Below the pieces are notes generated by a model. That model had not been told where the DNA came from. It saw nothing but the letters and a program-made list of their open reading frames with translations, and ran no database searches. Made by a program: the position numbers and the translations under genes. Below, piece by piece: positions 33,523-42,623 of a DNA stretch of 64,000 bases. Source of the DNA: JBJHCA01 sp050485785 (GTDB lineage Bacteria > Bacteroidota > Bacteroidia > Chitinophagales > Saprospiraceae); NCBI GenBank assembly GCA_050485785.1, contig JBJHCA010000005.1:4746-68745 (forward strand), in the 5' to 3' direction. Position 1 is the first letter of the stretch. Every line of letters begins with the position of its first letter.

Positions 33523-36147
33523 CTATTCATGCCTGCTGAAGCCTATTGTGCGGCGTTCAAATAGCTGTGCGGCTTCCTGCGGGTCACATGCTTCAATGTC
33601 GGCCTTAGTGATGGTGAACTTTTGTCCATTAGTTTGAACTGACTTTATTTCCTGTCTTGACAACCGGAGATGTGCTTTTTTGACCATGTCATCGGCTAAA
33701 TTTCTAACCATGCGGGCATTGCCAAAGTGTTCATTGCGTGTGCGATAAAGGCCGTCCAGCATTTCATACAGGTACTGTGCCGCATCCGCCTGAAGTGTGG
33801 CATTTTGCCGGTTCAGCATGTTAAGTGCAATGGTGTAAAGCTCATCCGAAGAATAGTCCGGAAAAACCAAGGACTTGTCAAATCTGGAGCGAAAACCTGG
33901 GTTCGACTGAAGAAACTGATCCATATCGGAGGGGTATCCGGCTGCAAACACAAAGAATTTTCCTCGGTCGTCATCCATGCGTTTCAGTAATGTCTGCACA
34001 GCTTCAGCGCCAAAGTCGCCATGAGCCTGATGCCCTCCGCGGGCAAGCGCATAGGCTTCATCAATAAACAACACGCCGCCCATGGCTTCTTCAATCTTCT
34101 CTGCAGTTTTGATGGCAGTTTGTCCAACAAAGCCCGCTACCAGCCCCTGACGATCCGTTTCAACTATATGTCCCCGTTCAAGCATGCCCAGCGCTTTATA
34201 GATCTTTGCCAGTATCCGGGCTACTGTAGTTTTGCCGGTACCGGGATTACCCGCTAAAACAGTGTGAAGGCAAAAACGCTGCTGGACATCCATATTGGCT
34301 TCGCGGTAAAACCTGACAAGATCGACGGTCTCGCGAATGCTTTGTTTAATGCTGTACATCCCCGTCAAGCTGTCCAACTCTTCAAGTGCCTCCGCGAGTA
34401 ATGCTGAATCGGTTGGAATCAGGGGCAAAGGTTTCTGAGCCCGCCAGATGATCCTGTTGACATCACTGACCGTAATGGTTTCAAGCTGGCTGCGGGTAAG
34501 GGCTTCCGGTTTATCATTAGCCATAACCCGAAGACCCAGGTTGAGTTTGGCCTGATCGATCAGATCATGCACAAAGCGGGCATTGCCAAATGAGCGATCG
34601 CGGGTGCGGTACGCTTCGGTTATGATGGCTGCAAGGGCATCCTTAGCTTGTTGATCAGGCTTCACCTGTTTGAGCTTGCATGCATAATCTGCAATTTGGA
34701 TCATCTCCTGAGGCAGATAATCGTCAAAATCATAAAACAGCTTAAATCGAGACCTCAGGCCGGGATTGGATTTCAGAAAATAGTCCATCTCACGCGGGTA
34801 ACCCGCAGTGATCACTACTAAATCGCCAGGTCCGTTAGACATCTCACGGATGAGAATTTCAATCACCTCACGGCCAAAGTCTTTGCTGTCGTCATGCGAC
34901 CGTGCCAGGGAGTAGGCTTCATCCACAAACAAAACACCTCCTCTTGCCTTATCGATGGCATCTTTAACCTTGGGAGCAGTCTGGCCGATATACTCGCCAA
35001 TCAGGTCGATCCGGTCCACCTCGTGAACATGCCCTTTGGAAAGAATGCCCATCTGATGATAAAGCCTGCCCAGCATACCGGCCACAGTTGTTTTTCCCGT
35101 ACCGGGATTGCCAATAAAAACGGAATGCACAACAGGCAATTCCTGCTCTGGAAACCCCTTCTCCTTCCTCAGTCTTAAGAAATGAATGTAATGGGCATGC
35201 TCTCTGATCTTTTGCTTTATGGTTTTAAGCCCGATCAGGCAGTCGAGTTCAAGCATTACTTTCTCAAAAGTGTCCTGCACCTGAGGTGTATCTCCATAAG
35301 GTTTTACTTCGTGCTGAGCAGGCATCAGCATGCCCGGGTTGCCGCTTTCAAAACTGTCCGCAATCTCGAACGGAATTACCGCCAGCAATCGATCCATAAA
35401 TACCAACTCAGCCGTATAGCGGTCTTTGCGCCACGAGCCCTTCATGTCACTGCCCCATCCTGCCGACAACTCAAATTCACTGCGGTCTTTTTCAACGGTA
35501 CTCAGCCTCACTACCTGTCCTTTTAACTCACGGGCGTCATTGTAAAATTTGACAAAGAGTTCACATTGCCACTCGTATTCCGGCATCCTGTTTTCAAACT
35601 GCATTTCCATGTAGACGTAACGCGTTTCTCCAGCATCGAAAATCCGGCAATACTTCCGTTTCTCAGCAGGTACATCGTCATAACTGCCTTCATACAGCCT
35701 AATGGCTTTCACCTTGAGTAAGGGGCTGCTTTCCGAAGCAGCAGTAACATAGTCTTCAACAAAAAAATACTTGCCGGCAATTTTCTTATTGTCGGCATAT
35801 ACTTCCCAGCAGTAAGTTCCTTTTTTCCAAAATGAACCCTTGCGTTTGTTTCCCCATCCTTCGCGGATATAAACCACGGGATCAAAACGACTGATAAATC
35901 GCTTGATGGGAATTACGCTGAGAAGCTTTCGGTTCTTTCTAAGGGAATAACACCGAAGTTCCAGATTGATTTCCCAGTCGTGCTGATCAAATTGCTTATT
36001 GAAAAAGGAAAACTCCGCATAGATATAGGTGCACTCGTCACGGCTAAACACCTGGCGGTACTTTTTCTTGTTCTCGGCCAGCCATTCAGTGGATGCATAT
36101 ACCTTAAGCTCCCTGAACTTATAATAACTATTGACGGATTGCAGCAT
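33523..36147 (-). CDS. Twin CbbX/SpoVK-type AAA+ ATPase with two N-terminal repeat domains
   Basis: An 874-aa cytosolic protein. Residues about 11-131 and 144-264 are two copies of one beta-rich domain: each starts with a [FL]xxxKxxxLYEG/KVYAS strand, has R..YIYAEF / RYVYMEMQF, a GWG.KGS[FW][RW]K segment and a final Y.(V/A)E strand. Two AAA+ modules follow: Walker A GNPGTGKTT at about 346 and 633, Walker B VLFVDEA / VLFIDEA at about 405 and 692, sensor ITAGYP / FAAGYP, and arginine finger RSRF at about 466 and 753. These are closest in type to CbbX, SpoVK and EccA ATPases, which remodel protein complexes. No partner gene is adjacent; a promoter lies at 36268-36297. Start ATG 36147; an in-frame TTG two codons upstream is less likely. 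Substrate unknown. Confidence 0.85.
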   Translation of the reverse strand: MLQSVNSYYKFRELKVYASTEWLAENKKKYRQVFSRDECTYIYAEFSFFNKQFDQHDWEINLELRCYSLRKNRKLLSVIPIKRFISRFDPVVYIREGWGNKRKGSFWKKGTYCWEVYADNKKIAGKYFFVEDYVTAASESSPLLKVKAIRLYEGSYDDVPAEKRKYCRIFDAGETRYVYMEMQFENRMPEYEWQCELFVKFYNDARELKGQVVRLSTVEKDRSEFELSAGWGSDMKGSWRKDRYTAELVFMDRLLAVIPFEIADSFESGNPGMLMPAQHEVKPYGDTPQVQDTFEKVMLELDCLIGLKTIKQKIREHAHYIHFLRLRKEKGFPEQELPVVHSVFIGNPGTGKTTVAGMLGRLYHQMGILSKGHVHEVDRIDLIGEYIGQTAPKVKDAIDKARGGVLFVDEAYSLARSHDDSKDFGREVIEILIREMSNGPGDLVVITAGYPREMDYFLKSNPGLRSRFKLFYDFDDYLPQEMIQIADYACKLKQVKPDQQAKDALAAIITEAYRTRDRSFGNARFVHDLIDQAKLNLGLRVMANDKPEALTRSQLETITVSDVNRIIWRAQKPLPLIPTDSALLAEALEELDSLTGMYSIKQSIRETVDLVRFYREANMDVQQRFCLHTVLAGNPGTGKTTVARILAKIYKALGMLERGHIVETDRQGLVAGFVGQTAIKTAEKIEEAMGGVLFIDEAYALARGGHQAHGDFGAEAVQTLLKRMDDDRGKFFVFAAGYPSDMDQFLQSNPGFRSRFDKSLVFPDYSSDELYTIALNMLNRQNATLQADAAQYLYEMLDGLYRTRNEHFGNARMVRNLADDMVKKAHLRLSRQEIKSVQTNGQKFTITKADIEACDPQEAAQLFERRTIGFSRHE

Positions 36148-36267
36148 AGGCAAGGGATTTCAAATGACCTTGCACCTCCAAATGGGCAGTAACCGAGCAG
36201 AATATCCTCTGCATCAGCAATCTGAACCAACTGATGACCGGCGGAGACAACAGGGCCTGAATTTGGA

Positions 36268-36297
36268 TAAAGTTAGCTATTATGTATAAAGTGCCAA
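36268..36297 (-). promoter_or_regulatory. Candidate promoter of the twin-AAA+ gene
   Basis: On the minus strand TTG, exactly 19 bp, then TAACTTTA (one mismatch from TAnnTTTG). It implies a leader of about 115 nt. Confidence 0.45.
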
Positions 36298-36368
36298 GTA
36301 AGGCTCAAAAAAAAATCACGGTATTGCTTGTTTTTTCATCAATTTTGCGGCCTCTTTAAAAAGAACTT

Positions 36369-36869
36369 ATGGATAGTGTCCGGAAACTTCAGCAAAAAGC
36401 CAGTAGCAGAATGGCTGAGCGAGCCGGCCTCCGCAAGAAAACGCGGAAACTGAAAGACGGTACGCTCGATACCCTTTTTGAAGATGCTCACCGGCAGGCT
36501 GAATCCGAAGTCAATTGCTTGGATTGCGCCCAATGCTGTAAAACCATTTCACCCCGCTTCGAAAACAGAGACATCGAAAGGCTTGCATCCCATTTCAAAA
36601 TGAAGCCGGGTACCTTTGTCAGCAATTACCTGAAACTAGATGATGACGGTGATTATGTATTGCAACAATCGCCCTGCCCTTTCCTGATGCCTGATAATGC
36701 CTGTATGGTATACGATCACAGACCCAAAGCCTGCAGACAATATCCGCATACCAATCACAAACCGATCCGCAAAGTGATGAACCTAACCCTTAAAAATGCT
36801 GAAATCTGCCCTATTGTAGACAAAGTGCTTGACAGGGTTGCCGCTCAGTTACTCCGCAGTGCTCAGTGA
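36369..36869 (+). CDS. YkgJ-family cysteine-cluster protein
   Basis: A 166-aa cytosolic protein with the YkgJ (CxxCxxCC) metal-binding pattern: NCLDCAQCCKTISPRF (about 48-63), then a helical segment, CPFLMPDNACMVYDHRPKACRQYP (about 104-126; given here only to mark the second Cys group). The eight Cys probably bind Zn or an Fe-S cluster. The basic N-terminal 40 residues are Lys/Arg-rich. Family members are widespread and uncharacterised. It converges with the exonuclease gene and their coding ends overlap by 21 bp. Confidence 0.85.
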   Translation: MDSVRKLQQKASSRMAERAGLRKKTRKLKDGTLDTLFEDAHRQAESEVNCLDCAQCCKTISPRFENRDIERLASHFKMKPGTFVSNYLKLDDDGDYVLQQSPCPFLMPDNACMVYDHRPKACRQYPHTNHKPIRKVMNLTLKNAEICPIVDKVLDRVAAQLLRSAQ

Positions 36870-37601
36870 AAACTGTACATTATCGGGATTGATGATGGGT
36901 TGCAGTTTGAGCTTGCGCAACAACTGTATCACGGCCAATACATCCTTTTCACAATATCTGGCAATACGCCCCAAATCGGCATCGTGGTAATATACTCCCG
37001 CAACCTGAGAACCGTCAATATCGTCTTTGGGCGTGGGAATATCAAACAAGGCCGTCAACAGCGAAAGTGATGTGAAGTTTTTTCGGTCACCAAATTTCCA
37101 CAGGTCCATGGTGTCAATTAAATGCTCTGTTTCCCAGGGCTTTTTACCCTGTATCTGGATAATGTCGGGGATCTCAATTCCATTGACCAGCATGCGGCGG
37201 CATAAATAGGGAACGTCGAACTCCTTAATATTGTGACCGCAGAGCATGTGACGCCCCGGTTCATTATATCGCTCCTGCAAAAGCCGGCCAAAATCCTGCA
37301 ACAGCAGTTCTTCATCATCCCCGTACCATGAATTGATCTTCACACTGTACTCCTGATCACCGTTGCGCCGGAAAAGAACACCGGCCGAAATGCACACTAT
37401 TTTTCCGTATTCAGAATAAATACCACTCCTGTCAAAATAGAGGGCAGCCACTTCATCATCCGAAAGTTCATCAGAAGGTTTGCCGGCAATGTAGGTGGCC
37501 TTACGACGGAATTCCTTTTGCATCCTCTCACTGAGTTGGCTGTATTGAGCTGTGGCCGGTACCGTTTCAATATCAAAAAACAAAATAGATGTCCAGTTCA
37601 T
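36849..37601 (-). CDS. PolB-like 3'-5' exonuclease
   Basis: A 250-aa DnaQ-fold exonuclease resembling the DNA polymerase B exonuclease domain family (DNA_pol_B_exo2). Exo I is LFFDIETVPA (Asp/Glu pair, about 8-17), Exo II is LCGHNIKEFDVPYLCRR with its Asp (about 120-136), and Exo III is RYCEKDVLAVIQLLRK (YxxxD-type, about 218-233). It should digest single-stranded DNA 3'-5' with two metal ions. No polymerase domain is present. The ATG at 37601 (MNWTSILFF) is chosen; a longer start would run into a large inverted repeat. It overlaps the convergent YkgJ gene by 21 bp. Confidence 0.85.
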   Translation of the reverse strand: MNWTSILFFDIETVPATAQYSQLSERMQKEFRRKATYIAGKPSDELSDDEVAALYFDRSGIYSEYGKIVCISAGVLFRRNGDQEYSVKINSWYGDDEELLLQDFGRLLQERYNEPGRHMLCGHNIKEFDVPYLCRRMLVNGIEIPDIIQIQGKKPWETEHLIDTMDLWKFGDRKNFTSLSLLTALFDIPTPKDDIDGSQVAGVYYHDADLGRIARYCEKDVLAVIQLLRKLKLQPIINPDNVQFSLSTAE

Positions 37602-37623
37602 AGTATTCAGGTTTGTTCTAACA

Positions 37624-37664
37624 TTGATGCAATAATAGGTGAAATTACCTATTGCATGCAATAA
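37624..37664. repeat. Large imperfect inverted repeat upstream of the exonuclease gene
   Basis: AATAGGT-n6-ACCTATT forms a perfect core (7 bp) that is extended on both sides by ATTGATGCAAT-like and ATTGCATGCAAT arms; the right arm is itself a 12-bp palindrome. A run of nine A follows on the plus strand. It lies 23 bp before the exonuclease ATG, within the 237-bp divergent space, and looks more like an operator or leader hairpin than a terminator. Confidence 0.55.
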
Positions 37665-37765
37665 AAAAAAATATTTGACAACATTTCAACGGTCATTTGG
37701 AAGCGGATAAATACTGCTGAGGCAATACAAATTAGGGCATTGGTAAATAATCTGCAATAAAATTA

Positions 37766-37773
37766 TAATTTTG
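37766..37773 (+). promoter_or_regulatory. -7 box of the coiled-coil protein gene
   Basis: TAATTTTG, 65 bp before the ATG at 37839, with a TTG about 22 bp upstream. Confidence 0.45.
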
Positions 37774-37838
37774 CACCATTACAGGTAGTTGGAATGGCAT
37801 TGGTGCATTGATTTTTAAACTACTGAAATCCAACTTCT

Positions 37839-38837
37839 ATGGCCGAGAAAGTTCAATATGTTCGTAACAGGTTCTTGTTGATAGCACTTGTGTTGGTTGG
37901 CCTCCTGCTTTTAATTAATGCCTATCTCATTGTCGATCGCGTACAACGGATCAATCAGGTTGACAAACTCGAAATGGATCTGGCCTATGCTGATTCACTC
38001 ACTAGTATGCTCAATCAGGAGTACAACGAAGCCTTGCTAAACCTGGAGCGAATGAAAGGTGAAAATGACTCCCTCAACTTTGAGATCGAGAAAAAACAGG
38101 AGGAACTCAGGGCTCAGCGCGATCAGATAGAACAACTCATTCTCAGCGGAAACCGAACCCGCTCGGAACTGGACAGAGTTAAAAAACTGATCGGTGAACT
38201 CATGGCCCAACGCGACCAGTACTACGATGAAATATCTGAACTGAGGGCTTCTCTTGTTGAATACCAGGAAAGAACCAAAGTGACGGAAGCCGAGAAAGAA
38301 GTATTGCTCAAAAATATTGAGGAAGAACGCAGTTATGCCCGGCAACTTCAGGAAGAGAAAACAGAAATTGAGCAGGAACGCCGCCTCATTGAACGCGAAG
38401 CAGCAAGGCTTTCCGAAAAAGTAAACCGGGCTTCAGTGCTCGATATCAGCAATATTGAGATCACACCACTCCGCATCCGGCGAAACGGCACCACAAGCCC
38501 CACGGCTTTTGCCCGCCGTACTGAAAAGCTGGAAGTCTGCTTCAGAATACTCGAAAATGTAATTGCCGCTACCGGCACTGAACATGTTTATCTGAGGGTT
38601 ATTTCACCGCTGGGTGAAACCATGGCCGTTGAAGCGCTGGGCTCAGGAGTGCTGGTCACTGCAGAAAACAATGATGAAGTGCGCTATTCCGTTGCCGAAA
38701 CCCTGATATACAGAAACATGGAACAGGATCTGTGCATGTACTGGCAGCCAGAACATCCTTTCCAGCAAGGAATTTATACTATCGAAGTGTACAATAAAGG
38801 ATACCGGGTGGGCAATGCCTCATTCAAACTGCGTTAA
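37839..38837 (+). CDS. Membrane-anchored coiled-coil protein, unknown function
   Basis: A 332-aa protein with one N-terminal transmembrane helix (about 12-32, LLIALVLVGLLLLINAYLI), a long coiled coil (about 36-200, rich in Glu/Gln/Lys heptads) and a C-terminal globular domain of about 130 residues (from ISNIEITPLRIRR to the end) that looks all-beta, ending GIYTIEVYNKGYRVGNASF. The topology suggests a periplasmic domain held away from the membrane on a stalk. I have seen this architecture in Bacteroidota only as an uncharacterised protein and cannot name a family. It has its own promoter and converges with the porin gene with 3 bp between stop codons. Confidence 0.7.
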   Translation: MAEKVQYVRNRFLLIALVLVGLLLLINAYLIVDRVQRINQVDKLEMDLAYADSLTSMLNQEYNEALLNLERMKGENDSLNFEIEKKQEELRAQRDQIEQLILSGNRTRSELDRVKKLIGELMAQRDQYYDEISELRASLVEYQERTKVTEAEKEVLLKNIEEERSYARQLQEEKTEIEQERRLIEREAARLSEKVNRASVLDISNIEITPLRIRRNGTTSPTAFARRTEKLEVCFRILENVIAATGTEHVYLRVISPLGETMAVEALGSGVLVTAENNDEVRYSVAETLIYRNMEQDLCMYWQPEHPFQQGIYTIEVYNKGYRVGNASFKLR

Positions 38838-38840
38838 CCC

Positions 38841-40832
38841 CTAATCCGTAAATTGCCAGTTGATCCCGAAGCGAAATGAAAAATCCCGCAACGGATAAGT
38901 GGCAATCTGGTATGCTGCCGGCTCAATAAAGAAATCAAGCACGTTCTCAAACTTCGCAAAAGCGGTAAAACGCTCCACTTTAAAGCTGAAGTAAAAGTCA
39001 AGCCAGGGATAGGTTTCCACTACCTGAGTACCCGGAAAAAACGATCCGGTAACCGGCATGTACAGGGGCGATTCCCAGCTGTCGGATAAGCGCAAATCAA
39101 ATCCAGTTCTGGCCAGCATGGCCCGGTTGAATATCATACCTTCCAAAGCTATACCGTGTAAACTGTACCACAACGGCAAAGGGTACACTCCATCCACTCC
39201 ATACTGAAAACTTAAACGGTGATCGGTGTGCAATGGCCCCAGCGAATGGCTGAATATCACACTTGCCCTGGGAATGGTGATCAGCGTTGTTTGAACGGGT
39301 AAGCCATCAAAACCGCTGTGAATGAAGTTGAAAGCCTGAAAGAACCCGACTTCGGCAGCCAGTCCGGCATTGAGCCAATGCACACCACCGCTTACATCGT
39401 ACCCGGTTACAGAACTCCAGTCACTTCGGTAAAGCTCTTCAAATGAGATGATCAATTGCCGGTCCGTCAGCGAAGGCAAATACCTCATGGCTTGCGCACT
39501 TCCATACAAATGCAGCGATTTGAACAACATCCAGCGTACACGGGTATTGACGGCCCATGTAAACTCGCCACCGGTTAATCCGGCTTCGGCTGACCAGTTC
39601 CATTGGAGCAGACTGTCAGCATGTATCGTGGCATTTCCCAGTACGTCAACACTTTGAAAATGCTCCCGCTGTATATCACCGTCCACTATATGCCATCGAT
39701 GGCGCAAGCGCAGATTGCCTGTAAACAAGCCCACAGAACCCATGGCCCCTGCCGAGTTTTCCACGATGCGGTGGTGCAAAAAATGCCGGATTCCCACCGG
39801 ATTGACGGCAAAAACGCCGTAAAAACTCCCATCATCCGGCGGCACATTGTCGTAATAGTGAAATCGTTGATTGTGAAACACCTGCTCAGCAATCCAGGTA
39901 ACTCCGGGCAGGTTTTCAGCCGACAGGAAATGCCTGACTCCATGCTGCCCGTAACCGGCCATGGTTCGGCCTTCGGTAAGATTCACCGGCACGGTTCGCC
40001 TGCGCTCCGCACCGGGCAAAAACAACACCGAATCGGCGGGTATGCCGCCGTTGTTCTGCGTTTTAATATCGTTGCTAATGGAAAAAAAACTCAGGTAATA
40101 ACGATCTGAAAACTGTTTAAATCCGGCCAGACTAAGCTGGGTATGCCGGTTTTTCTGAAAACTGTACAGCCCCTCGTGATTGATGCGGCGGTAGTTGATG
40201 TTGAGATTAAAATGGCGGCTGAAAGTATGGGCGTAATTCGCCTCCAGCATGATCTCCGCATTGTTGGTTCCCTGCACAAATGACACCCCTGTAAGGTGTT
40301 CTTCCGTATTGATAATCATGCGGTTGTGTCTGTCCATCAGCAGGTACCGATACACCTCAGGTCCCGGACGCAAACCCGGTTCACGGGGCAAAAGCGGGAT
40401 CAGTTCATACATGGGGTCTCCGAGGTTTCCTGTTCCAACGCGGTCAATTCTTCCTTCATGGTAGACGGGATCAAACCGGTGAATGCCCCACAAAGAGCCA
40501 TGAAAAAAAAATCGCCCACTCAGCCCTGAACCCTCCATGTGATCATGCTCAAAACTCAAGGGTAGAATACTGTCAAGCTGTCGGGTGATCTGTCGTGCAG
40601 CTTCAGGAATCGTATCATTGTGGATATTCTCCGGAATAGTGTCATTTTGATGATGGATGTCTTTTTGTTGAGGCAGCAATGCTGCCCCGGTAGCCGGGTT
40701 CGTTACCGTGTCGGAAGCCGCCTGCCCAAAAACCGCACCCCCGGCGTAAATCAGCATACAAAGCCATACTGAACTTACCATCAGGCGGCGTACCTGATTC
40801 TGTAACTGTAACGCATCCCCGGTCAATGACAT
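38841..40832 (-). CDS. Putative porin (Porin_10-like outer-membrane beta-barrel)
   Basis: A 663-aa outer-membrane protein. A signal peptide lies at about 18-37 (VSSVWLCMLIYAGGAVFGQA); the start could be the ATG at 40832, 3 bp after the ruvB stop, or one at 40781 just before the hydrophobic core. After a polar linker (to about 110) come many alternating amphipathic strands with aromatic girdles (for example FNLNINYRRINHEGLY, YLSFFSISNDI) and a final strand DFSFRFGINWQFTD, typical of a barrel. The pattern fits the Porin_10 family of Bacteroidota. It sits directly downstream of ruvB and is probably cotranscribed with it. Confidence 0.75.
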   Translation of the reverse strand: MSLTGDALQLQNQVRRLMVSSVWLCMLIYAGGAVFGQAASDTVTNPATGAALLPQQKDIHHQNDTIPENIHNDTIPEAARQITRQLDSILPLSFEHDHMEGSGLSGRFFFHGSLWGIHRFDPVYHEGRIDRVGTGNLGDPMYELIPLLPREPGLRPGPEVYRYLLMDRHNRMIINTEEHLTGVSFVQGTNNAEIMLEANYAHTFSRHFNLNINYRRINHEGLYSFQKNRHTQLSLAGFKQFSDRYYLSFFSISNDIKTQNNGGIPADSVLFLPGAERRRTVPVNLTEGRTMAGYGQHGVRHFLSAENLPGVTWIAEQVFHNQRFHYYDNVPPDDGSFYGVFAVNPVGIRHFLHHRIVENSAGAMGSVGLFTGNLRLRHRWHIVDGDIQREHFQSVDVLGNATIHADSLLQWNWSAEAGLTGGEFTWAVNTRVRWMLFKSLHLYGSAQAMRYLPSLTDRQLIISFEELYRSDWSSVTGYDVSGGVHWLNAGLAAEVGFFQAFNFIHSGFDGLPVQTTLITIPRASVIFSHSLGPLHTDHRLSFQYGVDGVYPLPLWYSLHGIALEGMIFNRAMLARTGFDLRLSDSWESPLYMPVTGSFFPGTQVVETYPWLDFYFSFKVERFTAFAKFENVLDFFIEPAAYQIATYPLRDFSFRFGINWQFTD

Positions 40833-40835
40833 GAT

Positions 40836-41861
40836 TCAGAACAATGTTGGATTACCCGTTTGCGGCACCTTGCCCAAATGAGCCCAGGCTCTGGTTGTAG
40901 CCAACCTTCCACGGGTAGTGCGTTGTATGTAGCCCTCCATGATCAGGAAAGGCTCATGAACCTCCTCTATTGTGCCTGCATCCTCTCCCACTGCCGTGGC
41001 AATAGTGGTTATGCCAACAGGGCCGCCTTGAAATTTCTCAATAATGGCTTCCAGTATGCGGTTGTCCATTTCGTCCAGACCTTTTTCATCTACGTTGAGT
41101 GCTTCCAGTCCGTACCGGGCTATGGCCTGGTCAATGGTGCCTGTTCCTTTGATCTGAGCAAAATCGCGCATGCGCCGCAACAGTGAATTGGCAATTCGTG
41201 GTGTACCCCGGCTTCGGCGGGCAATTTCCTGCGCACCCTCAGGCGTAATGGGTACTCTCAATATGGATGCCGACCGGTTGATTATCCGAACCAGCGTGTC
41301 CGAATCGTAATAATCCAGGTGACAGTTGATGCCAAAACGGGCACGCATGGGCGGTGTCAGCAAACCCATCCTGGTGGTGGCGCCAATCAGCGTAAACGGG
41401 TTGAGCTTAAGCTGCACGGAACGGGCATTGGGCCCGCTGTCTATCATGATGTCGATGCGGTAATCCTCCATGGCCGAGTACAGGTACTCCTCCACCACGT
41501 GATTGAGCCGGTGTATCTCGTCGATAAATAATACGTCACCTTCCTGCAGCCCGGTAAGTATCCCGGCCAAATCGCCGGGCTTTTCTATCACCGGACCGGA
41601 AGAGAGCTTTAACCCGGCCCCCAGCTCATTGGCTATAATATGGCTTAGGGTGGTTTTGCCCAAACCGGGTGGCCCGTGAAGCAATACGTGATCGAGTGCT
41701 TCCCCCCGCCTTACGGCAGCTTGTATGAAAATCCTGAGATTATCCACAATTTTGGGTTGACCCGAAAAATCATCGAGCTCAACCGGTCGCAACGCCTTTT
41801 CAATGGCCAGTTCATCATCGCTGAAATGTTCCTTCTCCGCGTTCAGGTTCAGGTTCTTCAT
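40836..41861 (-). CDS. ruvB: Holliday junction branch-migration helicase RuvB
   Basis: A 341-aa AAA+ hexameric motor that, with RuvA, moves Holliday junctions. Walker A HGPPGLGKTT (about 64-73), Walker B VLFIDEIHRLN (about 115-125), sensor 1 LIGATTRMGLL and the arginine finger region MRARFG are intact; the C-terminal winged helix begins near residue 260 (GGPVGITTIATAVGED). Length and N-terminus (LRPVELDDFSGQ) are standard. It is flanked by an upstream lipoprotein gene (5 bp) and the downstream porin (3 bp) in a leftward run; ruvA is elsewhere. Confidence 0.97.
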   Translation of the reverse strand: MKNLNLNAEKEHFSDDELAIEKALRPVELDDFSGQPKIVDNLRIFIQAAVRRGEALDHVLLHGPPGLGKTTLSHIIANELGAGLKLSSGPVIEKPGDLAGILTGLQEGDVLFIDEIHRLNHVVEEYLYSAMEDYRIDIMIDSGPNARSVQLKLNPFTLIGATTRMGLLTPPMRARFGINCHLDYYDSDTLVRIINRSASILRVPITPEGAQEIARRSRGTPRIANSLLRRMRDFAQIKGTGTIDQAIARYGLEALNVDEKGLDEMDNRILEAIIEKFQGGPVGITTIATAVGEDAGTIEEVHEPFLIMEGYIQRTTRGRLATTRAWAHLGKVPQTGNPTLF

Positions 41862-41866
41862 GTTCT

Positions 41867-42529
41867 CTATTCTTTTTGCGCCCGGGGAAAAATCACCACC
41901 GGATTACTCCATCGCTCCTTGAAAAATCCGCAATTACCGCCGCCCGGGCCTCCATCCACACATAAACGCACCCCTTCACAGGAATAGAGGTAACTCAGAT
42001 AATCGCAGCAGCGGGTTACATGAAAAAAGTAAACCGGATTCCCTTCGTACTGATACTTGATCACCTCTTCGGGAGCGATTTCATTCATGATGTCGCGCAT
42101 CCATTCGGCAGCCAGGGGGTCATTGGTGTCCATGCAGGCTTCCGGGCCTTCCTCAGTAAGGCAATGAATCCGTATTACGTGCCTTTCACGCATGCATATA
42201 CTGGCCATGTCATCCATAATGGAATACGAAAAGCGGATGATCTGCCCTTCATACCATTCCCATGTAGCTTCGTCAGGCCAGCTAGAGGCCAGGTAAAGAT
42301 CGCCGTTTCCCATTTCAATGAGCCAGCCGCAACCCGACAAACCGGCATAATTGCGCACCACGCCGCGCTCTGAACAAGGTGGCGGCCTGTCACCGGGGTT
42401 AACTATGCCCGTTGTGTCCGATTCGCCGGTCTGTTGAGTTCCTTTACAGACAGAAAAAAAAACGCTTCCGCAAAACAACAAAAGCACAACGGAAAGTGGC
42501 CAAATCATTGATTGTGATCGCTTATTCAT
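41867..42529 (-). CDS. Lipoprotein with DUF6970-like C-terminus
   Basis: A 220-aa protein with a lipoprotein-type signal (about 8-27, ending FFSVC). The first mature domain (CSERGVVRNYAGLSGCGWLIEMGNGD) has paired Cys residues. The C-terminal part, VIKYQYEGNPVYFFHVTRCC followed by DGGPGGGNCGFF, resembles the DUF6970 pattern (YxYxGxxVYY...CCD...GGxxGxGDG). About 13 Cys residues in total suggest several disulfides outside the cytoplasm. Function unknown. First gene of the leftward lipoprotein-ruvB-porin run, divergent from icd. Confidence 0.6.
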   Translation of the reverse strand: MNKRSQSMIWPLSVVLLLFCGSVFFSVCKGTQQTGESDTTGIVNPGDRPPPCSERGVVRNYAGLSGCGWLIEMGNGDLYLASSWPDEATWEWYEGQIIRFSYSIMDDMASICMRERHVIRIHCLTEEGPEACMDTNDPLAAEWMRDIMNEIAPEEVIKYQYEGNPVYFFHVTRCCDYLSYLYSCEGVRLCVDGGPGGGNCGFFKERWSNPVVIFPRAQKE

Positions 42530-42542
42530 CCCATAAAATTTT

Positions 42543-42550
42543 TACCTTTG
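42543..42550 (+). promoter_or_regulatory. -7 box of icd
   Basis: TACCTTTG, about 74 bp before the icd ATG, in the 94-bp divergent region. Confidence 0.5.
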
Positions 42551-42623
42551 TGGCGCTTTTCCGCCAGCGGAATAACCATAACGCTAAACTAATCTTTTTC
42601 TACATCAAAACAACATCTAAATA

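Noticed and set aside
33379..33564. Plus-strand frame of 61 codons
   Set aside because: Overlaps the 3' end of the AAA+ gene and has no start signal or similarity.
36148..36230. Upstream extension or separate small frame before the twin-AAA+ gene
   Set aside because: Lies in the proposed leader, is out of frame with the main gene, and has no domain.
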